From assembly GCA_020226215.1 (NCBI GenBank), contig CM035235.1, positions 3,857,151 through 3,921,150 of the forward strand: 64,000 nucleotides of DNA. The letters are read 5' to 3'. The translations under genes were made by a program, and so were the position numbers. The notes beneath the pieces were generated by a model. It made no database searches, was not told the DNA's origin, and was given only the letters and a program-made list of their open reading frames with translations. Below, one piece after another: positions 24,398 to 36,959 of the stretch (position 1 is the stretch's first letter; every line of letters begins with the position of its first letter). Source of the stretch: Sindora glabra. Its lineage: Eukaryota; Streptophyta; Magnoliopsida; Fabales; Fabaceae.

Positions 24398-26559
24398 ATG
24401 TCTACAAAGCTGGCAATAATTTTTTCTTTTCTTGTTATTGTGGTTCCCAGTGAAGTTACAGGCTTCATCTACAATGGCTTCAAAGGAACAAATTTAATCC
24501 TCGATGGAATTGCTGAGTTCACCTCTAATGGCTTACTAAAACTCACAAATGGCACCAAACAGCAACAGGGTCATGCCTTTCACCCAAATCCAGTAGTTTT
24601 CAAGAATTCCTCTAGTGGGAATGTTTCTTCTTTCTCTACTTCCTTTGTTTTTGCTATTCGATCACAGTATCCCACCTTGAGTGGCCATGGAATTGCCTTT
24701 GTGATTTCCCCAACAAGGGGCCTTCCCTTTGCCCTGCCAAGCCAGTATCTTGGCCTCTTCAATGAAACCGACAATGGAAACACCACGAACCATGTCTTTG
24801 CTGTTGAGCTCGACACAATTCAGAGCACAGAGTTTGATGATATAAATGATAATCATGTGGGAATTGATCTTAATGACTTGAAATCGGCCAAATCCAAGCC
24901 GGCAGGCTATTTCAGTGATGAGTTTAAGAATTTGAGCCTTATCAGTGGCTATCCGATGCAGGTATGGGTGGAATATGATGGATTGAACAAGGAAATTAAT
25001 GTCACTTTAGCTCCAACTGATGTCACCAAACCAGAAACCCCCTTGTTGAGATTGAATCGTGATCTGTCTTCAATTTTGAACAATACTATGTATGTTGGAT
25101 TCTCATCCTCAACTGGGTCTGTTGAAACTTCCCATTATGTTCTTGGTTGGAGCTTCAGCGCTAACGGAAAGGCTCAGGAGCTTGTAATTTCAGAACTCCC
25201 TACGCTCCCTAGACTTGGAGATAAAAAAGAATCCAAGATTTTCACAGTTGGGCTGCCTCTAATTTCTCTCTCTTTTGTTTTCTTGGTGATTTTGGCTGCG
25301 AATCATGTCATCAGAAGGAGAAGAATGTTTTCTGAGTTACTTGAAGATTGGGAGCTAGATTATGGACCTCAGAGATTCAAATTCAAAGATATTTACTTCG
25401 CTACAAAGGGGTTCAAGGAAAGTGAATTGCTGGGTACCGGTGGATTTGGCAGAGTCTACAAAGGCATGATGCCAGTATCCAAAACTGAGGTTGCTGTGAA
25501 GAGAGTCTCTCATGAATCTAGACAAGGAATGAGGGAATTTGTCGCAGAAATTGTAAGCATTGGCCACCTTCGCCATCGAAATCTAGTACCTCTTTTGGGC
25601 TATTGCAGGTAATAATGCTACACTTTATTTTTCCTTTTTTTTTTTTTCGAAAAGTGTCACTCTCTGCATATTCTGCAGAATCTGATTAAAATTGACCATA
25701 GTTATATATACCAGCTTCACCTGTTCTAATTACGGCATGTATCATTTTTCATTGCAGACGTAAAGGAGAACTTCTTTTAGTCTATGACTACATGCCAAAT
25801 GGAAGCTTGGACCAGTATTTATACAACAATCCAAGAGTGATCCTCAATTGGTGTCAGAGATTCCGGATCATCAAAGGTGTAGCAGCAGGTTTGTTCTATC
25901 TACACGAAGAATGGGAGCAAGTTGTGATTCACAGAGACATAAAGGCCAGCAATGTGCTGTTAGATGCAGAATTGAATGGTAGACTGGGTGACTTTGGTCT
26001 TGCAAGGTTATATGACCATGGAACAGATCCTCATACCACCCATGTGGTTGGAACTCTAGGGTATCTTGCCCCGGAGCATACCCGGTCTGGGAAGGCCACC
26101 ACAAGCTCAGATGTGTTTGCATTTGGTGCATTTTTGCTAGAGGTTGCTTGCGGAAGAAGGCCCATAGAGCAAGCAGCAGATAGGGATGGTGAAAGTGAAG
26201 GTGTAATTTTGGTTGATTTTGTGTATAATTGTTGGAATAGAGGGGAGATTTTAGAGGCCAAAGATCCAAATTTGGGGGCAGATTATGGGGCTGATGAATT
26301 GGTGTTGGTGTTGAAACTTGGGCTATTTTGTTCGCATTCAGAGCCCTTGGCAAGGCCAAGCATGAGACAGGTTGTGCAGTTCTTGGAAAGAGATGTGGAT
26401 TTGCCAGATTTGTCTGTGCTAAGTTTGTCTTCAACAGGATTAACTTTTGGGCATGGGAGAGATTTTGATGATTTTCCGATGTCTTATCCATCTTCAATGG
26501 GTGGGGTTTTCTCTCAGAGTTCTTCAGTTGCTGAATCACTTCTTTCTGGTGGCCGCTGA
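24398..26559 (+). CDS. L-type lectin-domain receptor-like kinase, clade IV-like (LecRK), two exons
   Basis: A plasma-membrane receptor kinase that would sense an extracellular ligand through a legume-lectin-like domain and signal by Ser/Thr phosphorylation. Exon 1 is 24398-25608 and exon 2 is 25758-26559, with a 149-bp GT-AG intron in phase 2. The spliced product is 670 residues, normal for the family. Seen in order: signal peptide (about 1-22); lectin domain (about 23-260) with GHGIAFVIS and the metal-site region FAVELDT...DINDNHVGID; several N-x-S/T glycosylation sites; one membrane segment (about 281-305) followed by RRRR; the juxtamembrane ELLEDWELDYGPQRF typical of clade IV; kinase domain with GTGGFG (346-351), Lys368, Glu384, HRD (462-464), DFG (482-484) and APE (508-510). 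All key residues are present and it is an RD kinase, so it is probably active. The ATG chosen is the first that gives the signal peptide. Arabidopsis relatives have roles in defence and development; the role here is not shown by sequence. Confidence 0.96.
25609..25757 (+). other. Intron of the LecRK gene
   Basis: It starts GTAATAATGC and ends TTTTTCATTGCAG, with a T-rich tract at 25625-25650. Splicing joins TGC-AG to A-CGT and gives the continuous GYCRRKGELLLVYDY of kinase subdomain V. Unspliced, the frame stops within a few codons (TAA at 25610-25612). Confidence 0.93.
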
Positions 26560-26760
26560 AATGCTGAATGAATACAGGAGGCACATTATATCTGGGATGA
26601 GGGACTTCCTGTCATGTGTGTTTTGTTCTGTTTTAGCCTGTCAATAGATATAGTTTTGATTTATATTTGTATAAAAGCAATTAAATTTACTGTATTGAAA
26701 TCAATATCCCCTTTTTTGTTGATTTTATTGCTTGAGCATGTTATTACTATTTAAGTAGTT
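26560..26760 (+). other. LecRK 3' untranslated region and probable poly(A) region
   Basis: T-rich DNA after the stop, with ATAAAAGCAATTAAATTTAC at about 26671-26690 as a near-consensus poly(A) signal region. The cleavage site cannot be fixed. Confidence 0.4.
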
Positions 26761-29599
26761 ATAATTTATAAATAAATTATTTTTAAATTTAAACTCTATT
26801 TTCTTAGGATTGGTTAAAGATACAAACACAAAAACAAATAATGGAGATACAATTTTGAAGACATTTCAAACTTCCCTCTCATTCTATCTCATAGTAGCTG
26901 GCTCCAAATTGGCTTCAAATTTTTGAGAGGGAGAGATGAATGAGATACAATTCTTAAGACACTTTAAAATTATTTTTTTTCATAGTAAATGATTCAAAAT
27001 TTTCAGGCAGAATTTACTTTTGTAAGAAGGAATGACTCTTCAGCATTATTTCACGAGAAATGATGGAAATACAATTTTCGAAATAGTTCAAAGATATTTT
27101 CTTTCATAATGGATGATTCAAAATTTTTAAGTAAAATCCACCTCTGTAAGAAAGAGTGACTCCAACTCTCTAGTATCCTCAAATATATCTTAAGGCTGTC
27201 CCCAAGATATATATATATATATATATATATATTAAATAACGATACTCACAAATTTAAATGTTGCATGCTTGTGTGCACATTCTGATTGAAGAAAAAAAAA
27301 AAACTAACTTTGGAAATTAAAAGAACATAATTGCAAGTTTGTAGTAAACATGGATATATAAGACCAAAAAACCAAAAAGGAAAAGAGAATACAGGGTAAG
27401 TTTATTGGAGAAGAGACCGGTTACGATAAGGAAAGAGACGGCCAGTAATCAAAGAAGTCTGGCTTCTTTTGGCATTGGCACTTGAACTCGGCATCTTAGG
27501 CAAATGCCAAGCAATGCTTCCGACGAGGTATACAAATATCAAATATGCAAAAGAGAATGTATAAAATGCTCTAGATGCCAACTATGTGCCAAAACATCGC
27601 CATGGGAATTTATAATATATGCTCTGAAACTGGTCACTGGCACAAGATTTTTAACACATCATATTAAACATTAATTTCTCACTTCCCATTTGAACTTGAA
27701 GCTGCTGCAGCAAAATAACATGCAGAAGATAGACCAACTTTTAGAACCCTGCTGATTCAAGCATCTATGGTGGGGAAATATTTCTAGTCACATCGTAGTG
27801 TAGAGAATCTCATTATTACAATAGAATTGAAAATCTTGATAAGTCAAAAAATTGAATCCTTATATCGTAATACTGAGAATCTCAATACTATGATAGGATT
27901 AAAAATTTTGATAATTCAGAAAATTACTTCCTTAATTTTAGTGCCCACTCCACTGTTATGTCAAAATATTTAACTTGTTATAATATAATATAATAGATAA
28001 TGGTATTGAGATTTTTCAGTATCATGAGATGACTAAAAATATTCCACTATCACAGGCACTTTAGAAGATAGAATCCTAGTTTTCAAGAGAGAGTTAAAGA
28101 TAGCCTTTGGTTTCTCTGAATAACATCTGCCCAACTCTTCATTTTCTCCTTTTCAGCCTTTCTATTTCCTGGGGCAATCAGCATCTTGCATATCCACTTA
28201 CAATATTAATTAAGCAACAAGTTAACATACAAAACCATTTGATTTAATTATCAGCATGCATAGAAGATTAGAAGCCATTTGATTTCTGCATGCTTCAGCT
28301 TAATAATCATGGAAATTGTTTGCCTAACATGATAGATAACGACTACAAGAAGATGGCAGATTCTAAATTTTTCAGAAACTCCACACTTATAGTTTCAAAC
28401 AGAGATGCAAAAAACTTTTATTGTTGTGTTCATTTTAACAGATAAAGCTCCATTAAACATATTCATTTATTTTATTATAATTCAAAGGGAGAGTTTATCA
28501 TTAGAATTCTATCAAAATACTAGTGGTCTCAAAATTCCTTCGTATTTTTATTAATTACAAATTAATACTTTTTTACATCAATAATTATGTGTATAAAATC
28601 TTAAATAATGATTAGCAGGTGTCAAAATAATGCCAATCATCTCCGATGGTGGAGCATTCAATAGCTATGTTTTTTCCTTGGGGGTGTTGGTTGATAGAAT
28701 TGTTGCAAACATTTTATTTCTGAAAAATATTTTTTTAAAAAAATATAAGTTATTATATAAACACAAATGCCAATAAACTCGCATTTCGTCTACTTATATT
28801 TATTTTTTATTTTAAAAATATATACTCATGTTTTTATTTTTAAAAATAGGATAAATAAGTGTATCTTTAAAATATAAAAAAAGAAGGTAAATGTATATAA
28901 AAAAATTAATATCTATTTCTAAAAATAAAAAATGTATGCTTGTAATTATACTAAACTATTAGATAGGTGAAGTGAACATAATTTGCAGGTTAATTAATCT
29001 ATATGCTTACGAATATTTAAATCCAGAATCCAATAAATTAGATGCCCTCTCCTGTCTTATCTTACAGTTTATATACTAATAAATTCCTCATCTTAAGTTT
29101 GAATGTAACTTTGTTTTTCTTCAAATATGAAAATATTAAGTTTAAATATAATTTTACTTCCCTAAAATGTAAATTTGCTTAAATTAATTTCCTACTTTAA
29201 AATGCATGATTTTGATCTCAGCTAATTTTTTTATAATAATAAAAATAATTAAACCATTAAACAGCAGACAAGAACCAAAGATCAAAAAGTTTCTGTAAAT
29301 ATCCCCATCATGTTGAAATCATCGTTACCATCTCGATTTAAACTCAGGTTTTTTTTTTATAACCATTATGATAATTCATTATTCTTCAAAGGTTTCAACG
29401 CTTACAGCGCTTCGTCCCAATAGCTTAGCCCCTTTAGCGGCCAATTCGTTCTCCATCAAGTTGCCGTTTGACTCGTGAGAATATAACATTATTATATTTG
29501 ATTTATTAAAAAGTATTTTTGAGAACGTTATAATATTTTATTCTAATTAATTTATATATTTTTAAAATATTATTACATTATAAAAATGTTATGAGAGGT
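26761..29599. other. Intergenic DNA without a recognisable gene
   Basis: AT-rich. Two related stretches, 26990-27040 and 27110-27170 (GATTCAAAATTTT...GTAAGAA words), form a diverged local duplication together with about 26880-26960. An (AT)n run lies at 27209-27231. A more GC-balanced patch at 27400-27560 has no long frame. Two related words at about 27800-27850 and 27870-27920 (GAGAATCTCA...ATGATAGGATT) form another short duplication. Confidence 0.5.
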
Positions 29600-29965
29600 C
29601 ATCCATAATAGTTACTAGTGATAAGTGGTGATAATGGATTTCGACAATGGATAATGGCTAACCACGGTTGTCAATGATGTGTGACAACGATGATGGTTAC
29701 TCAATAATCATTAGTAATAAATGGTAACTAATGATAGTTATTAGTAGTAGATAATAGTTAGTAGATAGTAGTTAATGGAGGTCATCGATGATGGATGATA
29801 GTTATACGATCATTCATAATAGGTGATTGTTAGTAATGATTATTGATAATAAATGATGGTTAATAGTGACAACTAGCAATGGATCACAAGAGTGGTTGGT
29901 TATGGATGACAACTGTTAATGAAGATAAATAATGGTCAATGATGGTCTACTATGATCGATGGTGG
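29600..29965. repeat. Cryptic simple-sequence stretch of GATGG/TAATGG/TAGTT words
   Basis: About 365 bp made almost only of trinucleotide-like words (GAT, AAT, GGT, TAG), such as GATGGTTA, GATAATGG and TAATGATGG, in irregular order. Composition on this strand is strikingly poor in C compared with both flanks. Stops occur in all frames, so it is not a coding repeat. Confidence 0.65.
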
Positions 29966-32561
29966 TGAAATAATATATTAATAGTCGTAAAATTTTAATA
30001 GGAGAATAAATAAAATAATCTAGTTATATTACTAAAATTTTCTCATTGGAATATTTTGGAAAATATTTTATAAATTAAATGCCACCTAGGAGTTATCATA
30101 AACCTTGTTACGGCTTAATGTTATTGTAATCAATGAAATATATATATTCTACGACTAAAAGATCTATCTCTAACTTGATAAAAGAAAGATAATTATAATT
30201 TTTAATGTTTTAAAAAATAAAATGTATTTAATATATTTGAGTTCCATAAACCTAATATTTAGACAATAAAAATAGTTATCCTCTTATACTTATTTTATGG
30301 TGTACATAACTCTTCTCTATTATTTTTTATTAAATATCTAAATAGAATTAACATATGATTTTCATGTTATTTAAGTTCCCTCAAATATTAAAAGAAATTT
30401 ATGTTAATTTTAGAAAATTTTGTAACATTCTTTCTCTCTTGATAAATAACATATCAGAATTATGATATTAAAAAATAAAAATTATAATTTATAAACTAGT
30501 TAAATAATTACAAGTTTTATTTTTACTCCTCCCTGATAAAATAAGTTATTTGAGTTGCTTCATTTGAAGTATTCTTAAATCAAAGAGAAAATTTTTCTTA
30601 CCTACCTCTGACATTGACAACTACTCTATAAATTATATCTTTATGGTCAAATTATTATCTAATCATTATTAATAACTTGTAGCAACATAATTGAAAGAAT
30701 TACTATATCATTGCATATCTTGTCAAAGCAGTCCTTTAATGTTTATGCATCAAAATTCTTTAACTATATCATATATGATCAACATATATTTGATTCTACT
30801 CTAACAAAAGTTACAGATTTTTCTCCATTAGTAGAAACAAGGTTCTCCCAATTTGGTTCAATTTTATATATGAAATAATAGAAATTTTCTATCACAACTA
30901 AGTTGCATTTTAAGCTAAAACAAGTACAAAGTGAATAAAAGTTAATTAAATTGTTATACTAAGAAAAAGAAGCTAAATTATACAATTTAAAGATAGGAAA
31001 ATCCAGGTGAAACTCCTTTTTACTAATGCTTAAGTTCAAAAATTTTGCTTCAATAGAGGGGAAGTTTCAAAATGACAAATAAAGTAGTGAATAAATTAGA
31101 AGGAAAATGTTGAAAGACTTTTCTAAATTTTGCATCCATTTCTTTTTAATAGTGGAGGTAAATTGAATCACATGATAATCATATATTAATTCCATTAGAA
31201 TATCAATCAAATAATTAATGAAAGGTGTTTACCTAACCATTAAATAGGTACAGGAAGATAAGAAAACCATAATCTCAAATAATAGATATGTGATGGCCTA
31301 ACAATAGTTGATCAAAGCCTTTGGTTAAGAGGGACATAGTTATGGGGTAGTTCTTCAATGGAAACGCAAAAGGTGCACCATTTCACCAATGTGGAAAGTA
31401 GCACGTTTTAATACTATAAGAAGTAAATCTCACATTAAAAAATGTACATAAGGGTTATATATAATTTATTCTTATTTTTTATTTCTTTTTATTTATCATT
31501 TATGGTAAATACATAAAGATCATAGAGAACAATAAACCATCATAATTTTGTATAAAAGTATTATAACTTATTAATTTATCTTTTACTAAAACTTAATTTA
31601 TATATAAAATTGTTGGACATTTATTAAAATAATACAGATACACTTTGAGGAAAAAATAATAAATACATTCTTAACAAATAAAAGCAATTTTTTTCTAAGA
31701 TAAATAAGAAAAAGGATGGATGGAGTACCCATTAATGCATTCTCTCTTCTTTATTCACCCTATAACTAAATGGGGTGAAAAAAAGATTGAAAAGAAGAAA
31801 ATGAAAAAAATAAAAAGGTAATATATGAAGAACTTCTTTTGCACATATTATTTAACTGCATAAAGAATATATACGAAAAGAAAATGATAAAAATAAAAAT
31901 ATTTTATTTTATTTAATTAAAAGATAAAAACTAAAAATATAATTTTTTTAAATGATAAAATTATTCTAATTACAAGTTAACAATGTTGTTTAATAAGCTC
32001 CATAAGAGAACAAATTTGAAATTGTAAAGTTTTCTACCTCTTTTCCACACTCATTTGGTAGAAAAAAGATTTTATTGATTTATGAGATATTTTTTTAACT
32101 TTTTTTTCTGCCTCAAAATTTCTATGGTATATCCAAGCACTAAAAGTTCATTTTCACTCTTTTTCCTTCCACAAATTTTATTTTTGTCACAAATGCAAAT
32201 CAAGGGTTAATGATATGCTTTTTCATTCTAATTGATTTAATGTACATAACCTAAATGCACTTAGGTTGCATTTCTTTTAAGGGAAAACATCTGTTATAAG
32301 AATAATTCATTTATTTATATTTATAGTTATAAAATATTTAAATAAAAAAAATTTATTCAAAGTTAGATGTACAGTATATAATATAAAACAATATCCTCTA
32401 TTTAAAAAAATTATTCTTTTTCATTATTATCACAGAATGCATTATTTTTTCTGATGATAAGATAGAAGATTACATGATATTCCTTTTCCTACATACTTAT
32501 TTTTTGTGGTACTCTTAAGTACTAATTAATAAGATGCAATCTTATGCTTACGCATGTAGGT
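29966..32561. other. Intergenic DNA without a recognisable gene
   Basis: AT-rich with no frame or motif I can assign. A GC-balanced patch at 31290-31400 lacks a long frame. Confidence 0.5.
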
Positions 32562-32741
32562 AAATTCTATTGATGGCAGTTGCTCCGAACCAAAATCAGG
32601 TTTACAATTTGCTCTTTACCCCTATTTGAAAAATGTCTATAGTTGGCCCTTTGAAAAAGGCTCAATTATGGAGTTGGAGGTGTGGATAACACATAAAGGT
32701 GAAGACAGAGCAAGGATAGGCACGCTGCAATGGAATGGCTA
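32562..32741 (+). pseudogene. Exon-like open stretch of 59 codons, family not recognised
   Basis: After a TGTAG that could be a splice acceptor, a frame of 59 codons runs to a TAG at 32739-32741. It reads VNSIDGSCSEPKSGLQ..., continues with a WPFEKGSIMELEVWI stretch, and ends RARIGTLQWNG. Codon use and amino acid mix look like real protein, unlike the surrounding AT-rich DNA. No start codon and no donor site are clear. It may be an exon or exon remnant of a gene whose other parts are decayed; no domain is recognised. Confidence 0.35.
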
Positions 32742-32998
32742 GTTCTTTAACACATAATGGATAAATTTTTTGGATTCTACTTGATATCTTGTGTTTTTAT
32801 ATAATTTTTCTGTGAATTTATTTTACCTTTCATCTTTTCTCAATTACTTTTTATAATTGAATGCCTCTATTTAATTGGCTTTGTTTTATGATCTATTTAG
32901 TTGTAAAAACTAAAAAAGATACAAATCTTATAGCTTCATATAAGTGTAAAATTTGATTACAAAATTTTTATTTGAATTTGAAAATCTTGCAACAAGTT

Positions 32999-33171
32999 TC
33001 TATGTGCTTTGCTGCTCTTTGGTTAGAGTTCCTCCTTGGATTGTTGGTGTGGAAGACAATGAATATGTTGGAATCAAAGAAAAATATGTTGATCAAATTA
33101 AAGTCATTGGCAATCTATCACAATTTGGAAGTCTAAATTCTAGCAAAGCACGAAACTTTCTCTCAAAATGA
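32999..33171 (+). pseudogene. Second exon-like open stretch, family not recognised
   Basis: The 72-codon frame 32953-33171 has a convincing part only from about 32999. It reads ...LVRVPPWIVGVEDNEYVGIK, then a KYVDQIKVIGNLSQFG stretch, and ends at TGA after NFLSK. It lies 260 bp after the previous exon-like stretch on the same strand and could belong to the same lost gene. No catalytic motif is seen. Confidence 0.3.
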
Positions 33172-34379
33172 TGGTTTGCTCGTCAATTGAATTTGCTAGA
33201 TCCCTTGTAATGATAAGGTATTTTCATTATTCTATTCCATATCTCAAATTAAGTGGAGCAATTTCAAATCATTTGATCTCAACATTAGAGATGTATTCCT
33301 CCATTTTCAATAATTGGGATGCTTTAGTTTAATGATACTCATCCTCTTAAAAATGTATTTAAGAAACATCTATAAAAAAATAAAATTTCTTGTAAAAGAT
33401 ATCTTTTGACAATATAAATAAAATCTTAATTCAACTAGGAACTTCTAGAGTGTTAATGCAACCTTAAATCCTAATCTTTCTATCCATCCATCACATATTC
33501 ACATAATCTCTTGCCCAAGAAATCATATAATTTTTTATATAATTATAAGAAAATAAACTTTGAACATTAAACGCTTAAACAATGATTATAATATTTCCCA
33601 TGTAAATGAAAAGACAAACCACTCCAATTATATTTTAGAAATATCAAATAATTTTTATTTTTTAATTTAATTCTCCTATCATTTATTTTAAATATGTATA
33701 ATCTTTTTTAAATTTTAAAAAAAAAATAGTAAGTGTAAATTTTTAAAAATAAAAAAGATGTAATTTTATATCTTAAATTATACAAAGGTGACTATAATTT
33801 TTGGCATTTAACCGGTGCCTGGAGTCCTCTTGACTTTGCAAGAATTATCAACATACAATGGAACTCAATGACGCTTGAAATCGGTGGTGGCAAGTGAATC
33901 ATGGGGGACCACTTGCACCTTGGCTTTTGGCATTTCTTTCTTTATCTTTTCTCTACTACCTCCGCCATCACGTCTACTAACTCTGGCCAACTTTTTTTTC
34001 GTGGGTAGATTTGAAAGCCCTAAAATATCATAACAACTAGATTGATTTCATAAAAAAAAATTATAATTTTACAACAATTAAGATGTAATACATTTTCTAT
34101 CTCATATTAATTAAATTTGTACTATTTTTTTAAAATATTTCTAACATATATAATAGTTATATCACTTGTATTTTATTATTTTAAATATATATGATCAATA
34201 TATATATAATTTATATTTTTGAAGTTAAAATTAGTTTAATTTGTGAACTAGTGCCATGATTGGTTCAATAACCAGTTTAATTTTAAAAATTATGCTCCAA
34301 ATAATATGGGGGACTTGGAAATAGAGCTAATAAGATAACATGAACATACAATAGAAGTGGAATTGGTAAGGCCAAAGAC
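33172..34379. other. Intergenic DNA without a recognisable gene
   Basis: AT-rich, with a GC-balanced patch at 33800-34020 that has no long frame. Copy B of the large duplication starts abruptly at 34380. Confidence 0.5.
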
Positions 34380-34420
34380 CATATGGTGATTAAATAAGTT
34401 ATCTCAATTTTTTATTAATG

Positions 34421-35940
34421 ATGAATAAGATCTTACTATGGAATTATTGTGGTGTTGGAAGTCCTAATTTTTTAGTTCATACTAAAGAAATCTTAAGTGA
34501 TCATAGCCCAGATAGTATTGCCTTAGGGGAAACAAATGCTACTGTGAGAAAGGTAGAGAAGTTTTTAAGGCATTGAATTTCAATAAATTTCTTATCTCTG
34601 AAGGAAAAGATTAATTGGAGGAATTTAGGTTGCGTGAAAGGAAAGGAATTTGAATTTGACTTTGATTTGAAATAATCTCTAATTTATGAGTAAGGCTTAT
34701 ATGAGCCCCTACTATTAACATAAGAAGGAAAACAAGCAAAACCTTTTTGGCATAGCAAATAATATGGTTCATCCTTGGCCATTAGAAGGAGACTTTAATG
34801 ATATTCTCAATAATTAGAAGAGCAAGGAAAAGCTTTAACATTTATTCAATGTTTTCAAGAGTTTGCAATTGTTAGGAGTGTATAACATGGATTGATCATG
34901 ATGGATAGATTGATTTAGGATGGCAAGGATCCAAGTTTACTTAGAGGGGTTCTAAAAAGATTAGGTATAATAGAGTTATTGAAAGATTCAACAAAGGACT
35001 CTATAATGCTAACCATTGCATACGTTTTAGTGTTGATGTTGTTAAGGTACTTTCTAAAATTTATTTTAATCATTATCTGCTTTTGATTCACTTAAGTGAA
35101 GGAAAGACAACTAGAACAAAAAGACTATTTCGATTTGAAGCAACTTGATTGCTCCACTCGAACTTTAAAGAGTTCTTAAATCAGTAGCGGAATGCTACAG
35201 ATTAATTATAACTTTTATCACCTTACTCAAATTTTAAAAATATGGAATAAAAAGGCTTTTGAAATATAAATAAGAAGAAAAAAACATTAATGGCTAAAAT
35301 AAAAGGAGTTCATAAAGTTATCGATCCTTTTTTAGATAGATTGGAGGCTTCAAGACCAAAATAGGAATCATAATACAAAATTCTACCACACATTTCTAGT
35401 TTCAAATTTAAAATTCAAACCATTAACAAACTAGAGATTAGGACTTTAAATAAAGTCTCATTTAATGACATTTGAAAATCTATTTTTGAAATAGGTGGAT
35501 CTAAGGCCTTAGGGAATGATAGTTTTCTAACTTTATTCTATTAAGAAAATTGGGATAGAGTTAGTAAAACTCCTTATGATTTTGTGAGGAATTAGTTTGG
35601 GAATATTGTAATAGTGGAGGGTGTCAATCAAACATTAATTACTCTAATTCCTATACAAGACCAATTGGAGTTTATAAAATAATTTAGACCCATCTCTCGT
35701 TGAACTACAGATGTGTGATCATAAAAGTGATTGTTAATATATTAAAGAATTAGATCTCAAATCATTTAGTTTTGAAAATGGGCTAAGCCTAAACACTACC
35801 TTATTATAGTACTATAAAACAATATGCCAAAACACTACCTTATTATAGTACTATAAAACAATATGCCAAATTGAGAATTCTATTTTGGAGAACCCTATAC
35901 ACAAATAGAGAATTGCCAAAATTATCTATAATGGACTTAC
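34421..35940 (+). mobile_element. Decayed LINE (L1-type) fragment in copy B
   Basis: The counterpart of the copy-A fragment, with the same endonuclease start (M-N-K-I-L-L-W-N-Y) and the same reverse transcriptase start near 35460-35700. It has more internal deletions in the middle than copy A, for example the part before the reverse transcriptase. Not functional. Confidence 0.8.
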
Positions 35941-36142
35941 TAAGGATGCTTAAGAAAATTAATCTCACAAGTATGGCAATGAACTTAATTTTTTTTTTTT
36001 AGTTTTAATCCTATCTTTCTCTCAAATAGAGAATTGCCAAAATTATCTATAATGGACTTACTAAGGATGCTTAAGAAAATTAATCTCACAGGTATGGCAA
36101 TGAACTTAATTTTTTTTTTAGTTTTAATCCTATCTTTCTCTC
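35791..36142 (+). repeat. Two successive short tandem duplications
   Basis: A 38-bp sequence at 35791-35828 is repeated at 35830-35867 (period 39). Just downstream, 35903-36023 (121 bp) is repeated almost exactly at 36024-36142, differing in the length of a T run and one base. Neither is duplicated in copy A, so both arose after the large duplication and are recent. Confidence 0.9.
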
Positions 36143-36959
36143 ATTTTATATATAATTAAAAGGGAATTACAAATCCCTAAATTAATACTTTTAATTTATC
36201 TCATTTTATAATTAATTTTTAAGTCCTAGGATAGTATTCATATCTAATATCAACACAAACTTCACTTTATTGTGACTTTATATTAGTTTATTGATTTAAT
36301 TTCCAAGGTTGGAAATCCAATGACAAGCTTAGTTTTTGAAGCAATATTTTACAATTAGACTATTTTTTCATTGGTCAATCTCCCCACACAAATACCCTTC
36401 TAAATTTTTTAACTAAATCTCTAACTTAGATATAGTTAGGTGGCTTGTAACAGATCGACTCGTTTGCTCAATCCCACCCAAAAGAAATGAATTAAAAATT
36501 AGGATGGATTTCTATGGCCTTCAGGCTATTTATGTTAACTTGGTTTGTAGTTTGTAGCTCGGGTAAATGATCTCTCTTTCTAGCAAGGTTTATGTATCTG
36601 TCAAGAAACAAATTTTAAAGGTGGAGATTTGTCCGAAACAAATTTCAAAGGTGGTGATTCGACCAAATCATCAATACGAGGGCTTTGCTTCTCTTTTTTT
36701 TTTTTAATTTGTTGCATTGAGGTGTCACTTCTTTAAGGCTCATGGAAAATCATCTTATTACCCAAATTTTTTTATTTTTTCATTTATTTACTAAAATTGC
36801 CACCTGTGCTTTGCATGGGGATCAATTTTTTTATTATTCAAATAAAAGATAAAAGTTATAAAAATATTGAAATTTAATTTGTTATAATTACTTTATGATT
36901 ATGTCACATAATTTATAAATGACAAAAATTTTAAAATATACTATAAGTGTTAAGAATAG
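36143..36959. other. Shared non-coding DNA of the duplicated block (copy B)
   Basis: Counterpart of 5380-6239. No gene seen. Confidence 0.55.

Noticed and set aside
25792..26559. Separate 255-residue kinase gene starting at MPNGS
   Set aside because: This ATG lies inside kinase subdomain V; the GT-AG intron at 25609-25757 joins it to exon 1 in frame.
25871..26584. 237-codon open frame on the minus strand opposite LecRK exon 2
   Set aside because: It is the antisense shadow of the kinase domain; no motif, and the + strand has all kinase signatures.
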